A DNA stretch of 13,988 nt from Planctomycetota bacterium (GTDB lineage: Bacteria; Planctomycetota; Planctomycetia; Isosphaerales; Isosphaeraceae), in NCBI GenBank assembly GCA_021778575.1, contig JAJYCH010000041.1, forward strand, positions 1 through 13,988, written 5' to 3'. The position numbers were made by a program, and so were the translations under genes. Positions 1 through 6,717 of the stretch are shown piece after piece (positions within the stretch are counted from its first letter, which is position 1; every line of letters begins with the position of its first letter). The notes beneath the pieces were generated by a model. The model worked only from the letters and a program-made list of their open reading frames with translations. It did not search any database and was not told the origin of the DNA.

Positions 1-741
1 CGCCGCTTCCTTGGTGGTCCTGTACGAGATCATCCCGCCGTTGGAGTCGGTGAAGGTCTTGAGGATCTGACCACCCGAATCAACCCAGAAGGTCGTGTTC
101 ATCTCGGGAAGCTTCTTGCCGTTCTCGAAGCCGATCTCCTGATCGACCCGGAGCAGTTCGCGTTTCTCGCCGCCGCCGAGCGGGACGTTTTCCATCCCCC
201 TGGCGGTCAAGGTCGCGATCCCGATCCGGTTCAGGTCGGGGATGAAGGTCTTGAGCTGACGAGTCTCGGCCGGCTTCATCGGGTTTCGCGACAGGCTCAT
301 CTCGACCCCATACGGGCCGAACGTGTCGGGAGTCCAGTCGATGACCTGCTCTTGCTTCTGATTGCCGTTCTCGATCTTGAGCTTCATCTTGCCGTTGATG
401 ACGTCACCGTGGACCCGCAGAACGCTGGAACTGGCATGGGTCAGCGTGTCGAGTCGGAGGATCTGCCCTTCCGGGGTCTCGATGGTACCGTATTCGACCT
501 TGATATTGCTGATGTCTCGACCCCGCTTGAGCGAGAGAAAGAAGTCGACCCGGACCCGGATCAGTTGCTTGTCGCCATCCTTGACCGGCTCGACCCGGGT
601 ATTCATCCAGCCGACCTTGGTTCCGCCCAGGTAGACGGCGTCCCATGACTCGGCATCGCCCCTCGACTCGCTGGGCATGGCCGCGACCAGACTGATCAGC
701 AGACCAGCCAGCACCCAAGTCCTCAGAGCGATCCGAATCAT
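1..741 (-). CDS. Exported transglutaminase-type protein, N-terminal part (partial)
   Basis: The start codon is at 741 and the frame is open to the left edge, giving 247 residues with the C-terminus missing. The start is supported by a purine-rich RBS (GAAGGGG, complement of 749-755) 7 nt upstream. Residues 1-28 form a signal peptide: MIRIALR, then a hydrophobic stretch up to LVAAMPS, so the protein is probably exported or periplasmic. The mature part is beta-rich and resembles the conserved N-terminal region of planctomycete proteins annotated as transglutaminase-like. Examples are YLGGTKVGW near residue 36, YGTIETPEGQILRLDT, LRVHGDVINGKMKL, GPYGVEMSLSRNPMKP and TFWVDSGGQILKTFTDSNGG. No catalytic Cys-His-Asp core is visible; if present it lies beyond the edge. 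A weak -10-like TATGAT (complement of 818-823) lies upstream. The family call comes from remembered sequence style, so the enzyme activity is unproven. Confidence 0.65.
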   Translation of the reverse strand, partial: MIRIALRTWVLAGLLISLVAAMPSESRGDAESWDAVYLGGTKVGWMNTRVEPVKDGDKQLIRVRVDFFLSLKRGRDISNIKVEYGTIETPEGQILRLDTLTHASSSVLRVHGDVINGKMKLKIENGNQKQEQVIDWTPDTFGPYGVEMSLSRNPMKPAETRQLKTFIPDLNRIGIATLTARGMENVPLGGGEKRELLRVDQEIGFENGKKLPEMNTTFWVDSGGQILKTFTDSNGGMISYRTTKEAA

Positions 742-955
742 CCCTGGACCCCTTCCCGAAATCCGAGTGGAGAAACCCCTCCCGAAGACCCCACTGGATC
801 GCTCGGGAATTTGTTCCATCATACAACGAATTCGGTGATTTCAGTAGGGGAGCGTCGCCAAGGCTGACGAAACAAACCGGTTCTCCGAGTTACCCCGACA
901 TTTCCGGTTGTCGCCGGCACTGACCCCGGATCAGCAGAATCTGGAAGAATCAGGA

Positions 956-988
956 GCTTGCTCTGCCCGAACGTGAGGCAGAGCAAGC
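956..988 (-). terminator. Perfect 12-bp hairpin downstream of the BON-like gene
   Basis: The arms GCTTGCTCTGCC (956-967) and GGCAGAGCAAGC (977-988) are exact reverse complements around a 9-nt loop. The hairpin starts 45 nt past the stop of the minus-strand BON-like gene and lies before the next minus-strand gene, which is where a terminator would sit. The sequence after it on the minus strand is only moderately T-rich, with no clean T-run. It could therefore be a factor-assisted terminator or an mRNA-end stabiliser rather than a classic intrinsic terminator. Confidence 0.5.
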
Positions 989-1032
989 CTTGACCGGCAT
1001 CAGACAGAGGCCCGGATCGGAGGGCGATCGGT

Positions 1033-1248
1033 TCAGCCGACGGTGATCATGGCCGAGAACCGGTCGCCTGAAAGCAGTTCGAGTGCGCCGTGCAGGGCCA
1101 GTTGGCGGGTGTGATGGGACGAGACCTCCCCCTTGACCACCACATGCCCTTGGATTTCTTCGACCGAAAGGTTCCGGATCCGGCCGTGCGTCAACTCACG
1201 AACTCTGGTTTCGACCTGCTCGACCAGAGTCGGATTCAGGGGAGACAT
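1033..1248 (-). CDS. Small BON-like domain protein
   Basis: This 71-residue protein has a good RBS (AGGAG, complement of 1258-1262) 9 nt before the ATG. Its pattern is a short helix (VEQVETRVREL), then IRNLSVEEIQGHVVVKGEVSS, a second helix (HHTRQLALHGALELL) and a final strand (FSAMITV). That is the alpha-beta-beta-alpha-beta layout of BON domains, including the typical G-x-V-x-x-x-G-x-V turn at GHVVVKGEV. BON domains usually bind phospholipid or other surfaces. This one has no signal peptide, so it is probably cytoplasmic, and its partner cannot be inferred. It stands 136 nt after the preceding minus-strand gene and may have its own promoter: a -10-like TATGAT (complement of 1329-1334) overlaps the dyad TCATA-cga-TATGA at 1330-1342. 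It is followed by a perfect hairpin. Confidence 0.7.
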   Translation of the reverse strand: MSPLNPTLVEQVETRVRELTHGRIRNLSVEEIQGHVVVKGEVSSHHTRQLALHGALELLSGDRFSAMITVG

Positions 1249-1384
1249 GGAAACAAACTCCTGGGCGTGACGGTGGAAGTCGGAGGGTGCGCGATCAGAC
1301 TGTCTCAGCGAATCGAGTGTTTGAGTGGATCATACGATATGAACCAACCAGAAGTCGGTCGGGACGCAAAAAGAGTGTGTCGTC

Positions 1385-1651
1385 TCATCGGGGTTCGACC
1401 GAATCGATCGACGGTTGCGAAGGTTGGGCGAAAGGGATGACAATCAAGTCTTGCAACTCATGGACCAATACTTGCAGACGTGGTAAATCCCAGGTCTCAA
1501 CCGGCTCTTTCCAGCGGTCCCAGAATGGTTCCCGACCAAGTTCCGTCAGTTCGCTGAGCCGTCCCAGGTTGTAGCCAAGCTGAAGGATCGACCGGCGGTC
1601 GTCGGCTCCTCGCTCCACGATCTCGACAATCTTGGCGATGCAATGGTTCAT
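1385..1651 (-). CDS. Small protein of unknown function
   Basis: I do not recognise this 88-residue protein. It begins 38 nt after the holA stop and was probably co-transcribed with holA. The sequence is helical and amphipathic: MNHCIAKIVEIVERG, then DDRRSILQLGYNLGRLSELT, a Trp/Pro segment (FWDRWKEPVETWDLP), and LQVLVHELQDLIVIPFA with a polar tail. There is no signal peptide or membrane helix. The ATG at 1651 was chosen because it keeps the gene clear of holA; a longer reading of the same frame starting at 1891 would run through about 200 nt of holA coding sequence. The RBS is weak (GAGAA just upstream). Orderly heptad-like hydrophobic spacing and the operon position favour a real gene, but its function is unknown. 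Confidence 0.6.
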   Translation of the reverse strand: MNHCIAKIVEIVERGADDRRSILQLGYNLGRLSELTELGREPFWDRWKEPVETWDLPRLQVLVHELQDLIVIPFAQPSQPSIDSVEPR

Positions 1652-1689
1652 GGGTTCTCGGCAAGTCAGGCGATGCGGGGCGAACCGGA

Positions 1690-2700
1690 TCAATCGCGGC
1701 GGGGGCTGGACAGCTCGACGACCAATCGTTCGAGGATCACGTGAGGCGGGAGGGGCGAATCCCCTTTGAGGTCGAGGTCGGCCTGAAGGAGCAACTCCGG
1801 GAGCCGATCGACACGCCCCGGACCGAGGTGAGCATGCTGCCGGCTGGTTTTCTCGATCGCGGCGGGAAAGGTAATTCCGGCGACCTGGCAAGCGTCGCGT
1901 AAGTCGACCCGAGCCCGGCGCAACTGCCCGGCATGGTGGACCTTGCGGAACGTGGTCGCCATCGCAGCCAGGATCGGGATCGGATGCTCGCCCGAGGCGA
2001 GGAGATGGTCGAGGTCGGCCAGAGCCTCGGCCCCCTTGCCGGTCGTCGCGTCGTCGATGATCGTCCAGATTTTCTCGACACGCCCCGACCCGACCATCCG
2101 GGCCACATCCTCGCGCCGGATCACCTTACGATCGCCGACGTACACGGCCAGTTTCTCGACTTCCATCGCCAGCAGGCCGATTTCCGGACCGACCAGTTCG
2201 ACCATCAACTGAGCGGCGTCGGCCTCAAGCTTGACGTGGCTTTGCGACTTGCCGAGTTCGATCAACCACTTCGGCAAGTCACGCTCATCAGGCGACTTAC
2301 AGTCGATGATCAGGCCCGACTTCTCGATCAGCTTGGCCAGCTTCGTGTTGCCGGGCATCGACTTGACCGACAGGACCAGCACGCCCGACGAACTGGGCTT
2401 CTCGGCGAATGCTTCGAGTTCCTTACGATGCGCGGTGACGAATGGATCGGCCCCGTCGACGATCACGACCCGGCACTTGCTCAGGAACGGCAAGGTCCGG
2501 ACCTCGTCGAGGACCGCCGCCAGGCTGGCATGCTCTCCCGCGAACCGCGAGACCGACAGCGCATCGGCATCGGCCCCGAGCGCCTGCCGGGCGATGCCCT
2601 TCAAACTCTCGTCGCGGAGATAAGCGTCATCCCCCAGGACCGCGTAGAGCGACCGGGGCGGCACCTTCGCGAGCGTCCGGAGAAATTCAAACGCATGCAT
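1690..2700 (-). CDS. holA: DNA polymerase III subunit delta (HolA)
   Basis: HolA is the delta subunit of the clamp-loader complex, which opens the DnaN sliding clamp and loads it on primed DNA at the replication fork. The 336 residues match the usual length of about 330-345. The N-terminal AAA-like region contains LYAVLGDDAYLRDE (18-31) and TLPFLSKCRVVIVDGADPF (69-87). The middle domain contains VGPEIGLLAMEVEKLAVY (from 170), typical of the family. The C-terminal collar helices carry LDLKGDSPLPPHVILERLVVEL near residues 308-329. The delta subunit is not expected to have a working Walker A motif, and none is seen. The start at 2700 gives the canonical N-terminus and has GAGG 6 nt upstream. The gene lies 52 nt after wecB and 38 nt before the next gene, probably in one operon. 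Confidence 0.92.
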   Translation of the reverse strand: MHAFEFLRTLAKVPPRSLYAVLGDDAYLRDESLKGIARQALGADADALSVSRFAGEHASLAAVLDEVRTLPFLSKCRVVIVDGADPFVTAHRKELEAFAEKPSSSGVLVLSVKSMPGNTKLAKLIEKSGLIIDCKSPDERDLPKWLIELGKSQSHVKLEADAAQLMVELVGPEIGLLAMEVEKLAVYVGDRKVIRREDVARMVGSGRVEKIWTIIDDATTGKGAEALADLDHLLASGEHPIPILAAMATTFRKVHHAGQLRRARVDLRDACQVAGITFPAAIEKTSRQHAHLGPGRVDRLPELLLQADLDLKGDSPLPPHVILERLVVELSSPRRD

Positions 2701-2752
2701 GGATCGCCTCGAAGTCCGTCGCCGCGAAAACCGTCCCGACTCGAAAATCTTA

Positions 2753-3916
2753 TCACGCCCGGGGCCAGATTGGCGAGAAACCGGCCGGATCATCGGCGAT
2801 TTCGAGCCCGAACCGACCGAGAATGACCCGAGCGATCCGCTCGGCGGCCCAGCCATCGCCATAGGGGTTGGCCACCTGGGCAAACTGGCGATACCGGTCG
2901 GGCTCCCGGGCGAGCGACTCGACCGATTCAACGATCGCCGATCGGTGCGGGCCGACGAGCTGGACCGTCCCGGCTTCCACCGCTTCGGGGCGCTCGGTCT
3001 CGTCACGCAGGACGAGCACCGGCTTGCCGAGCGCCGGACCTTCTTCCTGGACACCGCCGGAGTCGGTCAGGATCAGGAACGAGCCGCGCATCAAGCCGAC
3101 GAACTCGCGATAACCGACCGGCTCGATCAACTGGATTCGCGGACGACCCTGAAGCAACGAACCCACGACCGACCGGACCGAGGGATTGGGATGAACCGGG
3201 AAGACCACGCTGAGTTGGGGATCGCGGTCGACCAGATCGATGATCGCCCGGCAGATCTCGACCATCGGCTCGCCGAAACTCTCGCGACGATGAGCCGTGA
3301 CCAGGATCATCCGATCGGTCTGGAGCCGGACGGGAAGTCGGCAAGGTTGATCGGCGGTCAACCGCAAGGCGTCGATCGCGGTATTGCCCGTGACGTGGAT
3401 GGATGCGTTGCTGATCCCTTCGCGAAGAAGGTTGAGCCGGCTCCGGGGCGTCGGCGCGAAGTGAACCGAGGCGAGGTGCCCGGCCAGAACGCGGTTCTTT
3501 TCTTCGGGGAACGGCCGGTCGGGCTGACCGGTCCGGAGCCCCGCCTCGACGTGCCCGAAGGGAACCCGGCGATAAAACGAAGCCAATGCCGCGGCCAGAA
3601 CCGTCGTCGTATCCCCTTGAGCCAGAACCAGATCAGGCGATTCGGCCGCAAACGCCTCATCGAGCGAGGTCAAGGCCCGCGCGGGGAGCTCGGCCAGGGT
3701 CTGGCCGGGTCGCATCAAGCCGAGGTCGCGGTCGAGCGTCAGGTCGAAGTCGGCAAGTGCCTGGTCGAGCAGTTCACGATGCTGGCCGGTCGAGATCAAA
3801 CGGACGCGGAGGCCGTCGAACTGGCGGAGCCGGAGGACCACCGGGGCCATCTTGATCGCCTCGGGGCGGGTTCCGATCACACAGGCGACGACTTTTCGGG
3901 CGAGGGGGTCGGTCAT
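2753..3916 (-). CDS. wecB: UDP-N-acetylglucosamine 2-epimerase (non-hydrolysing)
   Basis: This enzyme interconverts UDP-GlcNAc and UDP-ManNAc in the cytoplasm, supplying ManNAc-type sugars for surface polysaccharides. The 387 residues match the normal family length and show its motifs in order: GTRPEAIK (15-22), STGQHREL (42-49), QGDTTTVLA (100-108), HVEAGLRT (122-129), FPEEKNR (136-142), GNTAIDA (177-183), TAHRRES (207-213), HPNP (242-245), DSGGVQEE (285-292) and RDETERPE (304-311). The last is the UDP-binding segment characteristic of the non-hydrolysing enzymes. The start at 3916 gives the standard N-terminus; a longer reading would overlap the acyltransferase gene, which ends only 20 nt upstream. 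No strong RBS is visible (GAAG about 3 nt before the ATG), so translation may be coupled. No wecC, wecA or glycosyltransferase gene is nearby. Confidence 0.93.
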   Translation of the reverse strand: MTDPLARKVVACVIGTRPEAIKMAPVVLRLRQFDGLRVRLISTGQHRELLDQALADFDLTLDRDLGLMRPGQTLAELPARALTSLDEAFAAESPDLVLAQGDTTTVLAAALASFYRRVPFGHVEAGLRTGQPDRPFPEEKNRVLAGHLASVHFAPTPRSRLNLLREGISNASIHVTGNTAIDALRLTADQPCRLPVRLQTDRMILVTAHRRESFGEPMVEICRAIIDLVDRDPQLSVVFPVHPNPSVRSVVGSLLQGRPRIQLIEPVGYREFVGLMRGSFLILTDSGGVQEEGPALGKPVLVLRDETERPEAVEAGTVQLVGPHRSAIVESVESLAREPDRYRQFAQVANPYGDGWAAERIARVILGRFGLEIADDPAGFSPIWPRA

Positions 3917-3936
3917 GGCTTCGTTTTGTTCCCGGA

Positions 3937-4884
3937 TCAGACCGGCTCGGCGATCGGGGTTGTGGTCCTCGCCTTCTTCGGCTTCGGCTGGTGCTTCCAG
4001 CGGCGATGGAGCCAGAGGTATTGCTCGGGGTCCTTGCGGATGATCGCTTCGAGCGCCGAGGTGTAGCGCTGGGTGAGCAGCCGCGCGTCGTCGGCGGTTC
4101 CGGTCCATTCTTCGGGCTCGAACAGCTCGGTGCAGCCCACCTCGTAGCGAAAGCCGGGACCGATCCGCCGGGCATAGCCGACCACCACCGGCGCGTGGTG
4201 CTCGATCGCCATCAAGGCAATCGCCTTGTGAGTGGATGCCGGTCGGCCGAAGAAGTCGACGAACATCCCCCGCTCGCCGGCATCCTGGTCGGCCAGGAAC
4301 GACAGGACACCGCCGGTCCGGAGGACTTCGAGCATCTCGTCGTAACCCCCCTTCTTGGCGATCATCTTCTGGCCCGTCCGCTCGCGGAACGACTTCAAGT
4401 AACGGTCGAGATAGGGGTTGTCGAGTGCCCTGGCGACCGAGTTGGGCGGGAACCCGAAGACTCCGAACAGATAACCGGCCATTTCCCAGTTGCCGAAGTG
4501 GCCGGTCAGCATGATCAGCGGCCCCCCCTTGAGGAGGCGGTCGAGAACTTTCTCGTGACCGACCAGAGTGATCCGGTCGCGCCAGGTGTTCGGGTGCAGC
4601 TTGCGCGGGATGTGAAGGATCTCCATCAACATCATGCAGAAATGGAGATAGACCCCCCGGACGATCCGGTCGCGATCGGCCTCGGTATACGTGTCGCCAA
4701 ACGCCTGGCGAAGGTTCTCGATCCCGATCTTGCGATGCCGCTTATCCACCCGGTAGAGGATGGCCGCGAGCGTCCGGGCGAAGGCGTAGGACTGCTCGAC
4801 GCTCATCGCCTGGGCGATCCCGACGATCAGGCGCACCAGAAGATAGACCGCGTAGTTGACGACTTTATTGGGGCGACGCTTCAT
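3937..4884 (-). CDS. LpxL/HtrB-like lysophospholipid or lipid A acyltransferase
   Basis: The 315-residue protein belongs to the LpxL/HtrB (lipid A biosynthesis acyltransferase) family, which transfers secondary acyl chains from acyl-ACP at the inner membrane. The N-terminal hydrophobic segment (YAVYLLVRLIVGIAQAM, 11-27) is a membrane anchor. The catalytic HX4E motif is intact: H129-FGNW-E134 within LTGHFGNWEMAG. Further family blocks are LADQDAGERGMFVDFFGRPA (197-216) and YLWLHRRWK (289-297), the usual C-terminal signature. The start at 4884 has AAGGAG (complement of 4895-4900) 10 nt upstream. The gene heads the minus-strand run and is followed after 20 nt by wecB, which suggests a shared envelope role. 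The acyl acceptor cannot be read from sequence: lipid A is the family default, but related enzymes act on other lipids. Confidence 0.87.
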   Translation of the reverse strand: MKRRPNKVVNYAVYLLVRLIVGIAQAMSVEQSYAFARTLAAILYRVDKRHRKIGIENLRQAFGDTYTEADRDRIVRGVYLHFCMMLMEILHIPRKLHPNTWRDRITLVGHEKVLDRLLKGGPLIMLTGHFGNWEMAGYLFGVFGFPPNSVARALDNPYLDRYLKSFRERTGQKMIAKKGGYDEMLEVLRTGGVLSFLADQDAGERGMFVDFFGRPASTHKAIALMAIEHHAPVVVGYARRIGPGFRYEVGCTELFEPEEWTGTADDARLLTQRYTSALEAIIRKDPEQYLWLHRRWKHQPKPKKARTTTPIAEPV

Positions 4885-5027
4885 TCAACGGTCACTCCTT
4901 CGACCGAAGGCGGGAGAAATCCGGTCGAGGGAATTCCCCGCCGATCTCTCCTGGTTCTGACGACCTTGCGGATTGTAATCCCGTTGAGCCTAACGCTCCA
5001 GCCGGCTTTTTACGAACGTCGAGGTAG

Positions 5028-5043
5028 TGGCACGGCTTCTGCT
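5028..5043 (+). promoter_or_regulatory. Sigma-54 (RpoN) promoter, -24/-12 type
   Basis: TGGCACGGCTTCTGCT matches the sigma-54 consensus TGGCACG-N4-TTGCW at every defined position except the first T of the -12 element. The invariant GG (5029-5030) and GC (5041-5042) are exactly 12 nt apart, the required spacing. Transcription would start near 5054, leaving a leader of about 40 nt before the ATG at 5094. The site is intergenic, on the right strand and at a sensible distance. Sigma-54 promoters need an AAA+ activator bound upstream; two short dyads (4929-4938 and 4970-4981) are candidate sites. Transcription from here would reach the MFS gene and possibly glgE and mak-glgB. Confidence 0.72.
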
Positions 5044-5093
5044 AGAAGATTCGCTCCGATTTCACGAATCTTGACCGCGAACAGGTCTAATCG

Positions 5094-6557
5094 ATGTCCA
5101 CAACCGCCGCGGAGCCATCCGCTTCGATCGAATCCGACATCCCGGCGCGGATGGACCGGCTCCCCTGGGGCGGCTGGCACTGGAAAGTCGTCATCGCCCT
5201 GGGAATCACCTGGATCATCGACGGCCTCGAAGTCACGCTGGTCGGGGCGATCGGTGGAATTCTCGGCGAGAAGCAAACCCTCCACTTCTCGGAAAGTCAG
5301 ATCGGTCTGCTCGGCACGGCTTACCTGGTCGGCGCGGTCCTGGGGGCGCTGGTCTTCGGCTACCTGACCGATCGTCTGGGTCGGAAGAAGTTATTCACCG
5401 TCACACTGGGGCTTTACCTCGTCGCGGCGTTCTGTACGAGTTTCTCGTGGAACTTCTGGAGCTTCGCCGTCTTCCGGTTCTTCACCGGGGCGGGGATCGG
5501 CGGCGAATATTCGGCGATCAACTCGGCCATCGATGAGATGATCCCGGCTCGCGTCCGGGGGCGGGTTGACCTGGCGATCAATGGCAGTTACTGGATCGGC
5601 GCGGCGGTTGGTTCGCTCGCGACGCTGGTCCTGCTCGATCCCCGGATCTTTCCCGTGAACATCGGCTGGCGGATTGGATTCGGAATCGGCGCGGCGCTGG
5701 GCTTGATCATCATCTTCTACCGCAACCATGTTCCCGAAAGCCCACGCTGGCTGATCACCCACGGCCACGAAGCCGAGGCGAAGCGAGTCGTCGAAGAAAT
5801 CGAGAAGCACTTCGAAGACGAGGGCACGAAGCTCGAACCGGTCCACGAGACGATCAAGCTTCAGCCCCGGAATGACGTCGGCTTCGGCCTGATCGCCCGG
5901 ACCATGGTGCAGACTTATCCGGGGCGGTCGTTCCTGGGGCTGACCTTGATGGTCTCGCAGGCGTTTCTGTACAACGCGATTTTTTTCACTTACGCCCTGG
6001 TCCTGACCCGATTTTATGGAGTGGCCAGCGACCGGACGGGACTTTATCTGTTACCGTTCGCCGTCGGCAATTTCTGCGGGCCGATCGCACTGGGTCATTT
6101 GTTCGATAGCGTCGGACGGAAACCGATGATCGCGGCGACCTATTCCGCGTCGGCGATCTTGCTCGCCGTCACGGGCTGGTTGTTCGCTCATGGTCATCTG
6201 TCGGCAACCTCTCAGACGGTTCTCTGGACCGTGATCTTCTTCTTCGCGTCGGCGGCGTCGAGTTCGGCCTACCTGACGGTCAGCGAGGTCTTTCCGCTCG
6301 AAATTCGCGGGATGGCGATCGCCTTGTTTTACGCTCTCGGGACCACGGTGGGGGGAACCACGGCCCCCTGGATCTTCGGCCGACTGATCCAGTCGGGCGA
6401 CCCGTTCCAGCTTTATCATGGCTACCTGTTCGCGGCCGGGCTTCTGGCGTTCGCGGTGGTGGTCACCCTGATCTTCGGGGTGAAGGCTGAAGGAGCGTCG
6501 CTGGAGTCGGTCGCCAACCCGCTCTCGGCGGCGAGCCGCTCGGGGGAAGTGCCCTGA
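5094..6557 (+). CDS. MFS transporter, sugar/metabolite:H+ symporter type
   Basis: This 487-residue inner-membrane transporter has about 12 predicted helices. MFS hallmarks are clear: an Asp in helix 1 (D43 in WIIDGLEVTLVGA), motif A GYLTDRLGRKK (89-99), RFFTGAGIGGEYSA (128-141), PESPRWL after helix 6 (214-220), a second motif A-like loop GHLFDSVGRKP (334-344) and SEVFPLEIRG (397-406). PESPRW and the duplicated GRK loops point to the sugar porter and related metabolite:proton symporter families. A charged central loop spans about 222-262. AGG lies 8 nt before the ATG. A near-consensus sigma-54 promoter lies just upstream. The gene precedes glgE by 160 nt, so import of a sugar that feeds alpha-glucan synthesis is possible, but the substrate cannot be read from the sequence and the link is inference. 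Confidence 0.85.
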   Translation: MSTTAAEPSASIESDIPARMDRLPWGGWHWKVVIALGITWIIDGLEVTLVGAIGGILGEKQTLHFSESQIGLLGTAYLVGAVLGALVFGYLTDRLGRKKLFTVTLGLYLVAAFCTSFSWNFWSFAVFRFFTGAGIGGEYSAINSAIDEMIPARVRGRVDLAINGSYWIGAAVGSLATLVLLDPRIFPVNIGWRIGFGIGAALGLIIIFYRNHVPESPRWLITHGHEAEAKRVVEEIEKHFEDEGTKLEPVHETIKLQPRNDVGFGLIARTMVQTYPGRSFLGLTLMVSQAFLYNAIFFTYALVLTRFYGVASDRTGLYLLPFAVGNFCGPIALGHLFDSVGRKPMIAATYSASAILLAVTGWLFAHGHLSATSQTVLWTVIFFFASAASSSAYLTVSEVFPLEIRGMAIALFYALGTTVGGTTAPWIFGRLIQSGDPFQLYHGYLFAAGLLAFAVVVTLIFGVKAEGASLESVANPLSAASRSGEVP

Positions 6558-6636
6558 CGCCAGGGTCATGGTATGGTGGTGACGCCGGAGCTTCGTCGTT
6601 GACCCGGTCGAGTTTGAGAACGTACCAGCCGCGGTT

Positions 6637-6682
6637 GCCGGTTCCCTGGGATGGTCTCCTGGACTATCAAGGGAAACCTGGC
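6637..6682 (+). repeat. Imperfect inverted repeat in the glgE leader
   Basis: The left arm GCCGGTTCCCT (6637-6647) and right arm AGGGAAACCTGGC (6670-6682) can pair along 11 bp with two single-base bulges around a 22-nt loop. It lies about 25 nt before the glgE RBS, between the MFS stop and the glgE start. It could be an attenuating hairpin, an mRNA processing site or an operator; the bulges and long loop make chance a fair alternative. The remainder of the 160-nt spacer shows no convincing promoter. Confidence 0.3.
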
Positions 6683-6717
6683 CGGTCCTCTGAACCGCGC
6701 GAATTCGAGGGCGAATC

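Noticed and set aside
818..844. Sigma-70-like promoter for the transglutaminase-type gene (CTGAAA and TATGAT on the minus strand)
   Set aside because: The spacer is only 15 nt and the -35 match is poor; noted only as a weak -10-like site.
1385..1891. 168-residue version of the small protein after holA
   Set aside because: The extra N-terminal part lies within holA and is Arg/Pro-rich, unlike the rest of the protein.
1690..3054. Longer HolA start at 3054 adding 118 residues
   Set aside because: The added part is Ser/Arg-rich and overlaps wecB; the start at 2700 gives the canonical HolA N-terminus with an RBS.
2699..4066. 455-codon plus-strand frame opposite wecB and part of the acyltransferase gene
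   Set aside because: It is antisense to wecB, whose motifs are intact; the translation is not protein-like.
2753..4108. Longer WecB start at 4108
   Set aside because: It would overlap the acyltransferase coding region by over 170 nt; the start at 3916 places GTRPEAIK at the usual position.
3991..5367. 458-codon plus-strand frame across the acyltransferase gene, the intergenic region and the start of the MFS gene
   Set aside because: It overlaps two well-supported genes and crosses the promoter region; no recognisable domain.
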